Numbered from the stretch's first letter, positions 8,883 to 16,257 are shown. The stretch: DNA of 36,270 nucleotides from Shewanella sp. MBTL60-112-B2 (GCF_019655055.1 NZ_BPFA01000046.1:1-36270), one strand, 5' to 3'. Numbers and translations: made by a program. The notes: generated by a model from the letters alone, not told the origin.

Positions 8883-9357
8883 AGTTTATCCCCAACAATA
8901 TATGACATACTCTAATAAAAGTTCCCTAATTTAAAACGACATCCCCGTTACCAACAGAGCAAAATCAGAAATACTCGTTATTAATCCAAAACCTTTTTAA
9001 TCTTGTAATAAGAATAGTCCACGAAAACGAACAGAGGTAACAAATGCGAACTGGAGCAGGAAAAATATTATATATTTAGGTAATGAATAGCTCCTCCCTA
9101 AGGAAAGTTAATGCTGGAAGTCGTACTTTGGTGATTTCAGGCTAAAAGTTAGCTTTTTCCCTGTAATTTCAGACCCCATTAACTGACCTATAGAACGGTT
9201 AAATCATAGGATAGCCCATATTTTGGAAACTTATACAGTACTAAGGCAAAAGTGAAACTGGTTCTAGATAAAAAATAATATTAGCACTAACGAACTTAAA
9301 TTCGATTTACTCCAGTTAAAGCTGAATTGATGACAACCAAGCTCTGCCTGAAGACAA
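8883..9357. other. Gene-free stretch upstream of the methyltransferase
   Basis: About 475 nt of AT-rich sequence with no reading frame I can support, no tRNA and no ops/JUMPstart element (GGCGGTAGC) on either strand. It must hold the promoter of the minus-strand methyltransferase. The only local structure is a short hairpin at 9141-9153 (GCTAA-aag-TTAGC) followed by TTTTT on the plus strand, which resembles a minimal terminator with no gene in front of it. Confidence 0.4.
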
Positions 9358-9384
9358 AAAAAGAGCACATTAAGTGCTCTTTTT
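9358..9384 (-). terminator. Intrinsic terminator of the RNA methyltransferase gene
   Basis: An 11-bp stem (AAAAAGAGCAC at 9358-9368 pairing with GTGCTCTTTTT at 9374-9384) closes a 5-nt loop. On the minus strand it runs into a T tract 24 nt after the stop of the gene at 9408. Its symmetry means it could work in both directions. Confidence 0.8.
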
Positions 9385-9407
9385 ATTTAATCAGGGTATA
9401 AAAACTA

Positions 9408-10685
9408 TTACTCTTCTGCTATACGCTCCAACTTTGCCAGATAGAAACCGTCAAAACCTGTTTCTGCAGGGCTGATTGTTTCATCGTCGATGAACCTAAA
9501 GTGCTTATTTTCAGCAAGGAACGCATCGACTTGATCGCGGTTCTCTTCTGGCATAATCGAGCATGTAGCGTAAACCAGCATGCCACCAACTTTCACCATA
9601 CGACTATAGCTTTGCAAAATGTGTTTTTGAAGCTCCACAAGTACAGGTAAACGCTCTGGTGTATCACGCCATTTTGCGTCTGGATTACGCTTAAGTACGC
9701 CTAAACCAGAACATGGTACGTCTAATAGCACTCGGTCTGCGGTTAGCTTCAAACGTTTAATCGTTTTGCTACTCGCGATAATTCGAGTTTCTACGTTGTG
9801 GGCTGCGCCTCGGCGCGCTCGCTGTTTAAGGTTATCAAGTTTCCACTGCTCAACATCCATAGCAAGTAAACGACCTTTGCCCTGCATTTGTGCGGAAATT
9901 GATAATGTTTTACCACCAGCGCCAGCACAGGCATCTACCACTCTCATACCAGGCTTGGCATCAAGTGCTAATGCTACCAGCTGAGAACCCGCATCTTGTT
10001 GCTCAAACCAGCCTTTCTTGAACGCTTCTGTTCTAAATAATGCAGAATCAGAAACAACTTCTAAGGCTGTATCAACACCTTCAACGATAACGGTTTGTAC
10101 GCCTTCTTTACGCAATGCATTTGCAAGTTCTTCTCGCGTGCACTTAAGTGTGTTGGTACGCAGGAAACGCTTAGCAGGTTTATTCAGTGCGGCTCTTTCT
10201 GCTGGCCACTTCTCCCCCATCTGAGCTTCACCCATTTGGTTTAGCCAATCAGGACAACCATCCCATAGCACAGGTTGGGATTTTGCAGATTCAATTCGTG
10301 AGGCTAATTTTTCTGCATCGACTTGTAATGAATACTGCATTTTAGGCAAAGGTAATTCATTAAAAAGATGCCAAACATTTAATAGACGCGAACCTAAACG
10401 AGCCATCTCTTCAGGCTTCACATCTGATAAGTAACAGTAAAGGTTTAATCTTCTAAGAATATCACCCGCAACAAAGGTAATACGCCCTTGCTCAGCCGGC
10501 TCTAGTTTTAAGCCGGAAAAATGCTGAGAATAGGCACGGTCAAGTGGCTTACCCTCTGATAAAACAAGGTCGAGAATACTGATCACAAGTTCATTTGAGC
10601 TAGGAGATAGCGAAGATTTCAACATTAAAAAGTTACCGTAAATAGAAAACGCAGGGATCATAGGAGCAAAGCTTACAATACGCAA
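9408..10685 (-). CDS. RsmB/NOL1-Sun family RNA (cytosine-5) methyltransferase
   Basis: The protein has 425 residues, close to the 429 of E. coli RsmB. The N-terminal helical part (about 25-140) resembles a NusB-like domain. The Rossmann methyltransferase follows, with the SAM motif DACAGAGGKT (251-260), motif IV DVPCSGLG (C325) and motif VI ATCS (C375). The two cysteines are the nucleophile and release residue expected for m5C methylation of rRNA. The SAM motif differs from the LCAAPGGKT form typical of RsmB, so it may be a paralogous Sun-family enzyme and I give no symbol. The frame opens at TTG 10685 with GGAG 8 nt upstream. An ATG at 10625 is an alternative that would drop 20 residues. It is monocistronic, with its own terminator. 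Confidence 0.85.
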   Translation of the reverse strand: MRIVSFAPMIPAFSIYGNFLMLKSSLSPSSNELVISILDLVLSEGKPLDRAYSQHFSGLKLEPAEQGRITFVAGDILRRLNLYCYLSDVKPEEMARLGSRLLNVWHLFNELPLPKMQYSLQVDAEKLASRIESAKSQPVLWDGCPDWLNQMGEAQMGEKWPAERAALNKPAKRFLRTNTLKCTREELANALRKEGVQTVIVEGVDTALEVVSDSALFRTEAFKKGWFEQQDAGSQLVALALDAKPGMRVVDACAGAGGKTLSISAQMQGKGRLLAMDVEQWKLDNLKQRARRGAAHNVETRIIASSKTIKRLKLTADRVLLDVPCSGLGVLKRNPDAKWRDTPERLPVLVELQKHILQSYSRMVKVGGMLVYATCSIMPEENRDQVDAFLAENKHFRFIDDETISPAETGFDGFYLAKLERIAEE

Positions 10686-10927
10686 GCTAACTGCTCCAAA
10701 TCCGATAATAAAAGCGCTTACTTAATGGAAATACATTCAATGCAGAGAGGTTAACGACGATAACCCTCGTTTTCCTACTATTTTCAGTCACCAACCCTAG
10801 CCCAAATTCACGTTTGCTCAGTTTTATGCCATATTAAAATTTGATGACAAATACTGTGATTATGTATTCTTGAGAAAGATAGGATGGAGAATTAACCAGG
10901 TGCTTAGTTGACTAGCAATCGAGTAAC

Positions 10928-10955
10928 AAGGTGCCGCTATTTATAACGGCACCTT
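10928..10955 (-). terminator. Hairpin after the malate-synthase-domain gene
   Basis: A perfect 9-bp stem, AAGGTGCCG (10928-10936) with CGGCACCTT (10947-10955), closes a 10-nt AT-rich loop 5 nt beyond the minus-strand stop. The T tract after it is poor (GTTACT), so termination may be inefficient or the hairpin may instead protect the transcript end. Confidence 0.5.
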
Positions 10956-10960
10956 CATGT

Positions 10961-11470
10961 TTAACTTTTTAATAAATAGTCACTACCATCTTTTGCTGTA
11001 AAGACTTGGTCTTGCATAGAGGATGCAACAACCGTATTTTCGATGTTGATTAAACTGATCCAGTATTCATGCCCCTCTAACTGTATATCCTGAATATTCG
11101 CAAGATCTCGGTTAGTATTTGCCTTGCTTCTATCGAAGGTCAACTCCACATGCGTGCCCTTGTCCTTCAATAAAATGGCTGTAGGCTCACTCTTGTGACC
11201 GTTTAACGCAACAAACTGCTTAGGCTGGCGTAAACCCGTTTGGGTGCCGTCTGCCATAAATACTAATAGCTGCTGATAATAGATCACATAGCTACAGGCA
11301 TTTTTATGAGAACCTTTAGCAAGTGGAAACTTAGCATCTAGAAAATCTTTCGCACTTAAGGCCGTCATGTCATTACTTGCCACCTCGACAAGTTTCACAT
11401 CAACAAGCTCTGCACCAATGTAGTGACCGTTATTGCTATTTACTTGAGTACTAGTTGTTGATATATCCAT
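10961..11470 (-). CDS. Stand-alone protein resembling the alpha/beta insert domain of malate synthase G
   Basis: The protein has 169 residues. From about residue 40 it follows, without gaps I can see, the inserted alpha/beta domain of E. coli malate synthase G as I recall it. Matching landmarks are FLD-x-x-x-PL-x-x-GS, LRQPKQFVALNG (GlcB: LRTPAQFVGYRG), ILLKDKGTHVELTFDR (GlcB: ILLKNNGLHIELQID), the IxDV-like strand, and NIENT where GlcB has DCEDS. The TIM barrel with the Mg2+ ligands and catalytic Asp is absent, so it cannot be a malate synthase. GAGGGTAAGG precedes the ATG. It is divergent from a RamB/ScfR-type regulator, a family that controls glyoxylate-cycle and acyl-CoA genes. A sensor, partner or inhibitor role in glyoxylate metabolism is inference. 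Confidence 0.7.
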   Translation of the reverse strand: MDISTTSTQVNSNNGHYIGAELVDVKLVEVASNDMTALSAKDFLDAKFPLAKGSHKNACSYVIYYQQLLVFMADGTQTGLRQPKQFVALNGHKSEPTAILLKDKGTHVELTFDRSKANTNRDLANIQDIQLEGHEYWISLINIENTVVASSMQDQVFTAKDGSDYLLKS

Positions 11471-11583
11471 GGCCTTACCCTCATACTTTTGAAACTTGGC
11501 TCGTTATCAGTTTGAATCACAATCAGTGCGTCTTCCGTTTTCTGATTGCTTGATTTGTAGTCTAGTGTAAAAATCATTACAAT

Positions 11584-11610
11584 TTCACAATAAAAATTTT
11601 ACATTGTGAA
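11584..11610. promoter_or_regulatory. Candidate operator between the malate-synthase-domain gene and the regulator
   Basis: A perfect 8-nt inverted repeat, TTCACAAT (11584-11591) and ATTGTGAA (11603-11610), is separated by 11 nt and ends 9 nt before the regulator's ATG. The surrounding sequence repeats ATTTTACA/TTTACAT words. Its place in the 149-nt divergent spacer suggests autoregulation and control of the opposite gene. Binding is not shown by sequence. Confidence 0.5.
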
Positions 11611-11619
11611 TTTTACAGA

Positions 11620-13155
11620 ATGAAAAATAATCAGAGCTTGATAAGAAAGTCACACTTTTTAGGCACAAAGATCCGAAACTTGAGGAAGAGAAACCACCTT
11701 ACTATGGAGGATCTTTCCGCCAGATGTGTGCGTGTAGACCCCGAATCCGCTCCGTCGGTATCCTACTTATCAATGATTGAACGAGGTAAAAGAGTCCCAA
11801 GTTCAGGCATGTTGGCAGTCATTGCCGCTGTATTTCAGAAAGAAATCGACTGGTTTCTTGATGATGTTCCTGAAGATGATGCTATTACGCCTAACAAAGG
11901 TCGCCGTGGTGGGATCAGTGGTATGGCACTAGAACCTAGTTTTCTCTTTTCTAACGATATTCTACAAATTGCGATTCCAGAAATGTTATCGCAAACAGGT
12001 ACAACAGGCAGAGAATTTGCCCACTTACTTATTCGTGCTCATCAGGAGCATCATCAGAACCACTTTCCAGATCTGGAAAGAGCTGCCGAAGAAGTGGGTC
12101 AAAAAAGATTACCGTTAGCGATTGACGATCTCAAAGATATCGCCAAGTCACTCGGCTTAAAACTAAAGTGGGTCGATAGAACACCTCAGGAAGTCGTCGA
12201 TGAAATGGGGGTCAGCACCACTCATGTTGTGACATCTTTTTTCGAGCCGCCTTCAACCATTTACCTAAACAAGATGCTTAAGTCTTTTCCTACCAGGCTA
12301 AAATACGATTTAGCTGTACATATTGGCCATTGCGTCCTTCACAATAAAGATGGCCTAAAATGTGTTTTAACGGCCGGTAGAAGGCATACCGCCGCCGACG
12401 ATGAAGTAGCCGCTCCAGTTTCCTCGACCCTTAATGCCCAGGACATTTTGCATGCTTGGCGTGATTTTGAGTCTAGCTTTTTTGCTGGAGCTCTACTCTG
12501 CCCTAAGGTTCCGTTCAGACAACTTTTAGACCGTCACGGATACGAGATCAATGTGAATGAAGCTTTGGGGGTCTCCGCATCGGTTGCAATGCGTCGTATG
12601 ACTGTCGTTTCTCCTTACCCACATTGGCATTATTTCGACGCCTATGCACCTGGAAAGCTGAAGGCGGTTTACCGAGGTAACGGTATCCCACTCCCCTGGG
12701 GAAATATGCGAGTAGTAGAAGATCCTTGCCAACATTGGGCTGTATTTAGGATGATTAACGAGCCTAAGGCTGGCACTTCGGCGCAGATCTCAATTTTAGA
12801 TGTCGCAGAAAAGCCAAGGATTTATTGCTGTGAGTCGATAAAAGTTGAAGATATGGCCGGTAATAACCACGTGCTGTGCGCAGGAATCGATCTTAACCCT
12901 GCTATTGACGCTCAAGGAGGCGACGCTGCTGCCATTGCTGCAGAGTTAAAGCAATCTTGCGCAACAAATAGTGGCTCAGTAGAAATGCCAAATAGTATAA
13001 AAAAAGATTTAATGAGTGTTGCCAAAATCCTCAATATCAACTGGATTGAAAGAGGTATTCAAAACGAGGCAAGATTAATCTGCTCAAGGGGAGCTGTTTG
13101 CCCAAGACAGCCTAGTTGCTATCAAGCTGGAAAACCTCAATGCAGTGAGAGCTAA
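11620..13155 (+). CDS. XRE-family RamB/ScfR-type transcriptional regulator (short-chain fatty acyl / acetate metabolism)
   Basis: The protein has 511 residues. An XRE helix-turn-helix spans about 12-66 (KIRNLRKRNHLTMEDLS through YLSMIERGKRVPS). A middle ImmA/IrrE-like region has YDLAVHIGHCVLH (229-241) where peptidases have HELGH; the first His and the Glu are missing, so it is probably a ligand-binding or structural relic rather than a protease. The C-terminal DUF2083-type region ends in four cysteines (C488, C494, C500, C508), which could hold a metal or Fe-S centre. Length and order fit RamB of Corynebacterium and ScfR proteins, which control glyoxylate-cycle, propionate and related acyl genes. 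The ATG at 11620 has no clear Shine-Dalgarno; the leader carries the inverted repeat at 11584-11610. It probably regulates itself and the divergent gene. Confidence 0.8.
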   Translation: MKNNQSLIRKSHFLGTKIRNLRKRNHLTMEDLSARCVRVDPESAPSVSYLSMIERGKRVPSSGMLAVIAAVFQKEIDWFLDDVPEDDAITPNKGRRGGISGMALEPSFLFSNDILQIAIPEMLSQTGTTGREFAHLLIRAHQEHHQNHFPDLERAAEEVGQKRLPLAIDDLKDIAKSLGLKLKWVDRTPQEVVDEMGVSTTHVVTSFFEPPSTIYLNKMLKSFPTRLKYDLAVHIGHCVLHNKDGLKCVLTAGRRHTAADDEVAAPVSSTLNAQDILHAWRDFESSFFAGALLCPKVPFRQLLDRHGYEINVNEALGVSASVAMRRMTVVSPYPHWHYFDAYAPGKLKAVYRGNGIPLPWGNMRVVEDPCQHWAVFRMINEPKAGTSAQISILDVAEKPRIYCCESIKVEDMAGNNHVLCAGIDLNPAIDAQGGDAAAIAAELKQSCATNSGSVEMPNSIKKDLMSVAKILNINWIERGIQNEARLICSRGAVCPRQPSCYQAGKPQCSES

Positions 13156-13173
13156 AGATTATCCGAAATAGAT

Positions 13174-13211
13174 ACAGTCTATTGTTCATCAGTTAGAAGC
13201 AAATAGACTGT
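13174..13211 (+). terminator. Hairpin downstream of the regulator gene
   Basis: A perfect 10-bp inverted repeat, ACAGTCTATT (13174-13183) and AATAGACTGT (13202-13211), has an 18-nt loop, begins 19 nt after the stop codon and is followed by TTCC. The loop is long and the T tract short, so it is a weak terminator candidate. Confidence 0.4.
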
Positions 13212-13313
13212 TTCCAAAGCAACCGTCCCTTTATAGACCAAGCCATAAAACAAGTAACATAAGTAATATGCAATGTATTTCAAGCAATGCGATTATGAAT
13301 AAGACGATTATTA

Positions 13314-13673
13314 CTACTGCGCTATTGCTCCAAAGGCTATTCCTTGCACATTGATACATTGCTCTGAATAGCCAACACCAAACGATAGAGAGTCATCTAT
13401 GGTGACGTCGGTGATGATTACTGTACCTTTGATTGCATTTTTAGCCTCCTCAATAGCGCGAGGCGAAGAAACACTGTCACCCATTGGGAACAAATACAAA
13501 AACTGAGTCTGGCAGCTCTGACCTGATACAGGTCCGAGCCTGACAAGGGGATTCTTTAACGCTTTATCTTGATAGGTATTGGTGACAAACGAACCATGAT
13601 TAGCGATATTACACCCCATCATAACAACAGCAACACCCAGTATGAGTACAGCCATAGACACCTTTGACGCCAT
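13314..13673 (-). CDS. TRL-like lipoprotein
   Basis: The protein has 119 residues. A hydrophobic signal (residues 4-20) ends in the lipobox VMMGC, so Cys21 should be lipidated. The following residue is Asn, so outer-membrane sorting is plausible. The mature domain, with G-x-SCQT, a GDSVSS segment followed by a helix (PRAIEEAKNAI), then ITDVTIDDS and C-x-NVQGIA, resembles the TRL-like family of small periplasmic lipoproteins of unknown function. A strong AAGGAG lies 7-8 nt before the ATG. It is monocistronic; the nearest upstream element on its strand is the GNAT pseudogene. The two mature cysteines could form a disulfide. Confidence 0.72.
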   Translation of the reverse strand: MASKVSMAVLILGVAVVMMGCNIANHGSFVTNTYQDKALKNPLVRLGPVSGQSCQTQFLYLFPMGDSVSSPRAIEEAKNAIKGTVIITDVTIDDSLSFGVGYSEQCINVQGIAFGAIAQ

Positions 13674-13784
13674 AAATCACTCCTTAATCTTAAGTATATA
13701 TTTTATAAGATAAAAAACACATTACTCAATATACCACGGTTTAGCTGTCAAATTTATCACTCGGTCTGTAATGACTCTTTTTAA

Positions 13785-13828
13785 CTAATCTAGAAAACTA
13801 GTATAAAAATCTAATCTAGAAAGCTAGT
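13785..13828. repeat. 26-bp direct repeat, about 1.7 copies
   Basis: CTAATCTAGAAAACTAGT (13785-13802) and CTAATCTAGAAAGCTAGT (13811-13828) match at 17 of 18 positions at a 26-nt period. Each copy contains a CTAGAAARCTAG near-palindrome. The second copy overlaps the end of the GNAT remnant, suggesting the duplication arose there. Confidence 0.75.
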
Positions 13829-13873
13829 GTCCATATGTATTTCGCGAACTGTTCAAGTTTTACAAATTTAAAA

Positions 13874-13904
13874 TCTAAGGTTCTAAGGTTCTAAGGTTCT
13901 AAGG
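13874..13904. repeat. Octanucleotide tandem array TCTAAGGT, about 3.9 copies
   Basis: Units lie at 13874-13881, 13882-13889, 13890-13897 and a partial one at 13898-13904. Within the GNAT remnant the array is equivalent to about 24 extra nt, so the frame is kept, but one of its three phases reads TAG on the minus strand. Confidence 0.85.
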
Positions 13905-14012
13905 AAGCATGATTATCGACTGAGGTACCAGCGATTAACTCACTGACTCCTATTGAATCGTTGCCGTTTCTCAGCATTGCTTGGTAAGTCGCTATAACAT
14001 ACCCCATAGACC

Positions 14013-14060
14013 AAACCAATAAACCAATAAACCAATAAACCAATAAACCAATAAACCAAT
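14013..14060. repeat. Octanucleotide tandem array AAACCAAT, 6 perfect copies
   Basis: Six exact 8-bp units lie between 14013 and 14060. On the minus strand, three units (24 nt) encode an 8-residue period (YWFIGLLV). They sit where a GNAT protein should have its acetyl-CoA-binding loop. Forty-eight nt keeps the reading frame. Confidence 0.92.
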
Positions 14061-14142
14061 AAGCCTTGGCTAAAACATAGCCGAGTTCAACATCACCATG
14101 ATCATCCCGCTTCAAAAACCGCATACCCCAATTGGTATTGAC

Positions 14143-14421
14143 GCGCCTTTAAGTCCATAGAGGTAAGATCCCTAGCCAATTTTGACATGGCTCTTAATGA
14201 AGCAAGCTTTAATATATTGTCTAGCCTGAGCAAGGTTAGTTACGCACCATCACCAACAGCTTGTATAAAGGTTGATATTGACATTAATCCACTCGCTCTA
14301 GCCCGATAATATGTACAAACTGAAGACTTACTGTCCGGCTCATTCAGGTACTACCTCAGAAACTACATCTGGAACTACCTCAGGAGAGCTACCTAGGGAA
14401 AGTTATCTCAATGCAGCAAAG
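14143..14421. other. Degenerate intergenic stretch with an imperfect 12-13 bp tandem repeat
   Basis: No gene is supported here. At 14351-14400, four diverged copies of a 12-13 bp unit close to CTACCTCAGGAA occur (starts at 14351, 14363, 14375 and 14389). Short frames of 40 and 53 codons on the plus strand (14187-14309 and 14311-14472) lack ribosome binding sites and recognisable motifs. The stretch may contain the eroded upstream part of the GNAT gene. Confidence 0.45.
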
Positions 14422-14916
14422 CTAGCTAATGTCGATTATTTCATATTCCCGTTTGTTACCAGCAACAACTAAACTAAATTCATCCCCTTGCCACTTGTTT
14501 GCCATTGCTGTACCTAATGGGGACTCTAGCGTTACAATCATAATTAATTGCTGCTCATAGCCTATCTTTAAGCCACCAGCACCAGGCCCAACAAAAAGCA
14601 GTTGGGTTTTACCACTGTCATCCATCAAAGCGACTAATTTACCTATTTCTACCTTAGCCTCCTTATTAGAGCTTGCATTGACTCGAGCAAATAGCCCCTC
14701 AAAATCCCTAATATCGGCCTGACATTGTGCAACTCTCATAGACTGTCCATGAGCAAGGTAGGATGCTTCTAGAGCAAAAGTTTCATACTTACTTTTTGCA
14801 ATACTTTCAGTATCGGTTGCCGTTTCATGAGCTCGCTTGGCCGCGGTTATCGCACTCGCAAGTGCTTTATCAAGCTCTAGTCTAATTAACTGATGCAAAT
14901 GATTAATTGATAACAC
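14422..14916 (-). CDS. GreA/GreB-family protein (variant N-terminal coiled coil)
   Basis: The protein has 164 residues. The N-terminal 75 form a helical hairpin with the segment ATDTESIAKSKYETFALEAS and YLAHGQ, which I recognise from a GreAB-like family often misnamed '3-oxoacyl-ACP synthase'. The C-terminal half is a Gre-type FKBP-like domain: VGPGAGG, an I-x-x-VT-like strand, the hallmark SPLGTAM, then GDEFSLVVAG and YEIIDI at the end. Acidic residues at the hairpin tip (T-D-T-E-S) could act in the RNA polymerase secondary channel as in GreA, but this is inference. The start is GTG 14916; the ribosome binding site is weak. It is convergent with nothing and stands alone after the eroded region. 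Confidence 0.75.
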   Translation of the reverse strand: MLSINHLHQLIRLELDKALASAITAAKRAHETATDTESIAKSKYETFALEASYLAHGQSMRVAQCQADIRDFEGLFARVNASSNKEAKVEIGKLVALMDDSGKTQLLFVGPGAGGLKIGYEQQLIMIVTLESPLGTAMANKWQGDEFSLVVAGNKREYEIIDIS

Positions 14917-15158
14917 TTGTTTACTTTATCCTGAGTTTGAAACTAGCAATACGCTAAGATTACCAAAATCCACTTTAATGACGCATCATAATTTGGCTCT
15001 AGCATTAAAACCTGCTTGATAAACCGTGCAAAAGGGTTAACTTAGTGTTAAATCAATATTAAATTATACCGACTGATCAAGTTCAGCTTCTAAAAGTTAA
15101 GCATATTATCGTAATTTGACTAAACCCAAGATTTATTGCTGTTTTTAAGGGATTAAGA

Positions 15159-16112
15159 TTGATTAACAACACAAGATTAACAACTACGGGAAATGCGTTA
15201 ATCAAACCAGGTAACACCTGCCGGGTAAAGACGCGCTATATTTTTATCCTCTTACTAGCCAGCAATCCATGCGTGGCTCAAGATCTCGAGCCCCGTAGCT
15301 ACACCAATATTCCAATAGGAATGCATTTTTTAGCGGCTGGCGCAGTATATTCCGAAGGCAATCTATCACCGGCACCAACTGCACCCATTAAGAATGCAAA
15401 TTTAACCATTAACGCGGCAGCAATTGGCTATGCCTATACTTTTGATCTTGCCGGAAGCTCTTCAAAAGTGGACCTATCAACAACACGAGTATGTTATCAG
15501 GGCAGTGCTGAATTCAATGACCAACAAGTCAATGCGGATCGTTGCGGATATGGCGATCCTTCAATAAAGGTCACCTGGAATTTTTTAGGCGCACCAGCAT
15601 TACAAGTAAAAGACTTCTCTCAGTGGCAGCAAGGTGTGGTCATTGGTGCCAGCATGCAAGTGAGTGTTCCCATGGGCAGCTATGATGAGGATAAATTACT
15701 CAATGCTGGTAGTAATCGCTGGGTTTTTCGCCCAGGTATAGGTATGTCACATAAGCTGGGGCGATGGTATTACGATCTTATTGCTTCTGTAAGGCTGTAT
15801 GGTGATAACGATGATTTTTTTAATGACACTAAGTTAGAGCAACAACCTCAGTTCACACTGCAGGGACACCTTATCTATAACATTAGTCGAGGTCACTGGC
15901 TGTCATTAAATGGCAATCTATTTTTTGGAGGCGAAACCCGTAAAGACAAAATAGACTCGTTAGATGAGCAACGTAATTCTCGGTTTGGCATCACTTACTC
16001 TTTTCCTATCAATACTCAGCACAGTGTTAAGCTATACGCCAACACAGGCGTCATTACTCAAGTAGGCAATGATTTTGATACGCTAGGAGCCCTTTGGCAA
16101 TACCGCTTCTAA
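15159..16112 (+). CDS. Outer-membrane beta-barrel protein, MetA-pathway phenol-degradation transporter family
   Basis: The protein has 317 residues. The N-terminus has a 25-residue polar lead, then a signal-like hydrophobic stretch YIFILLLASNPCVAQ. The mature part opens with LEPRSYTNIPIGMHFLAAG, the start typical of the PF13557 'MetA-pathway of phenol degradation' transporters. Alternating hydrophobic strands follow, with VSVPMGSYD and a closing strand ending in aromatic-Arg-Phe (LWQYRF), the usual barrel C-terminus. It should sit in the outer membrane as a small channel for hydrophobic or aromatic compounds; the substrate is unknown. The start is TTG 15159, 7 nt after AAGGG. A start nearer the signal peptide is possible, but no good codon with a ribosome binding site was seen. 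It is monocistronic. Confidence 0.8.
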   Translation: MINNTRLTTTGNALIKPGNTCRVKTRYIFILLLASNPCVAQDLEPRSYTNIPIGMHFLAAGAVYSEGNLSPAPTAPIKNANLTINAAAIGYAYTFDLAGSSSKVDLSTTRVCYQGSAEFNDQQVNADRCGYGDPSIKVTWNFLGAPALQVKDFSQWQQGVVIGASMQVSVPMGSYDEDKLLNAGSNRWVFRPGIGMSHKLGRWYYDLIASVRLYGDNDDFFNDTKLEQQPQFTLQGHLIYNISRGHWLSLNGNLFFGGETRKDKIDSLDEQRNSRFGITYSFPINTQHSVKLYANTGVITQVGNDFDTLGALWQYRF

Positions 16113-16168
16113 CAGTAAACAAAACGCGCTATTGTTGAATAGGCTGGCTTTCTTATTGCAATAAAAAA

Positions 16169-16193
16169 GCTCAATCGCTAACTGCAATTGAGC
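16169..16193 (-). terminator. Intrinsic terminator of roxA
   Basis: The stem GCTCAAT (16169-16175) / ATTGAGC (16187-16193), with extra inner pairs, is followed on the minus strand by TTTTTT, 64 nt after the roxA stop. In the plus direction the tail is CTTATAG, so it mainly serves roxA, though it may also help end the converging outer-membrane gene. Confidence 0.72.
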
Positions 16194-16257
16194 CTTATAG
16201 TTCACTTCCACTTGTGACTGACAAAGCAATATTTAAGCCTTGAGCCTTTCGAGCGGC

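Larger units (their letters stand above)
13816..14142 (-). pseudogene. C-terminal half of a GNAT N-acetyltransferase, interrupted by octanucleotide repeats
   Basis: Reading the minus strand from 14142, one frame gives NWGMRFLKRDDHGDVELGYVLAKAYW, split here as NWGMRFLKRD and DHGDVELGYVLAKAYW. This is the strand region before the acetyl-CoA loop of RimJ/Acetyltransf_3 proteins, which normally continues GxGxATEA. Instead, 48 nt of an 8-bp repeat encode FIGLLVYW-type residues. A degraded SMGYVIATYQAML then precedes SELIAGTSVDNHASL, the usual C-terminal GNAT motif. A second octamer array introduces TAG at 13891-13893, after which the same frame resumes as LDFKFVKLEQFAKYIW up to TAG at 13816-13818, like a GNAT C-terminus. 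No N-terminal half is recognisable upstream. The acetyl-CoA loop is lost, so it is almost certainly inactive. Confidence 0.75.

Noticed and set aside
8883..9357. JUMPstart/ops element controlling the glycan island
   Set aside because: No GGCGGTAGC core was found on either strand here or in the leader at 180-474.
10961..11470. A functional malate synthase
   Set aside because: The catalytic TIM barrel with Mg2+ ligands and catalytic Asp is missing; only the insert-like domain is present.
13874..14060. Possible CRISPR array because of regular short repeats
   Set aside because: Units are 8 bp and contiguous with no unique spacers, and no cas genes are nearby. They are simple tandem arrays.
14187..14309. 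A 40-codon plus-strand frame (starts MALNEASFNILSSLS) upstream of the GNAT remnant
   Set aside because: No ribosome binding site, no recognised motif, and it lies in a degenerate, repeat-bearing stretch.
14311..14472. A 53-codon plus-strand frame with a Thr/Ser repeat (TTSETTSGTTSGE)
   Set aside because: The repeat is a by-product of the 12-13 bp tandem array, there is no ribosome binding site, and it overlaps the end of the GreA/B-like gene on the other strand.
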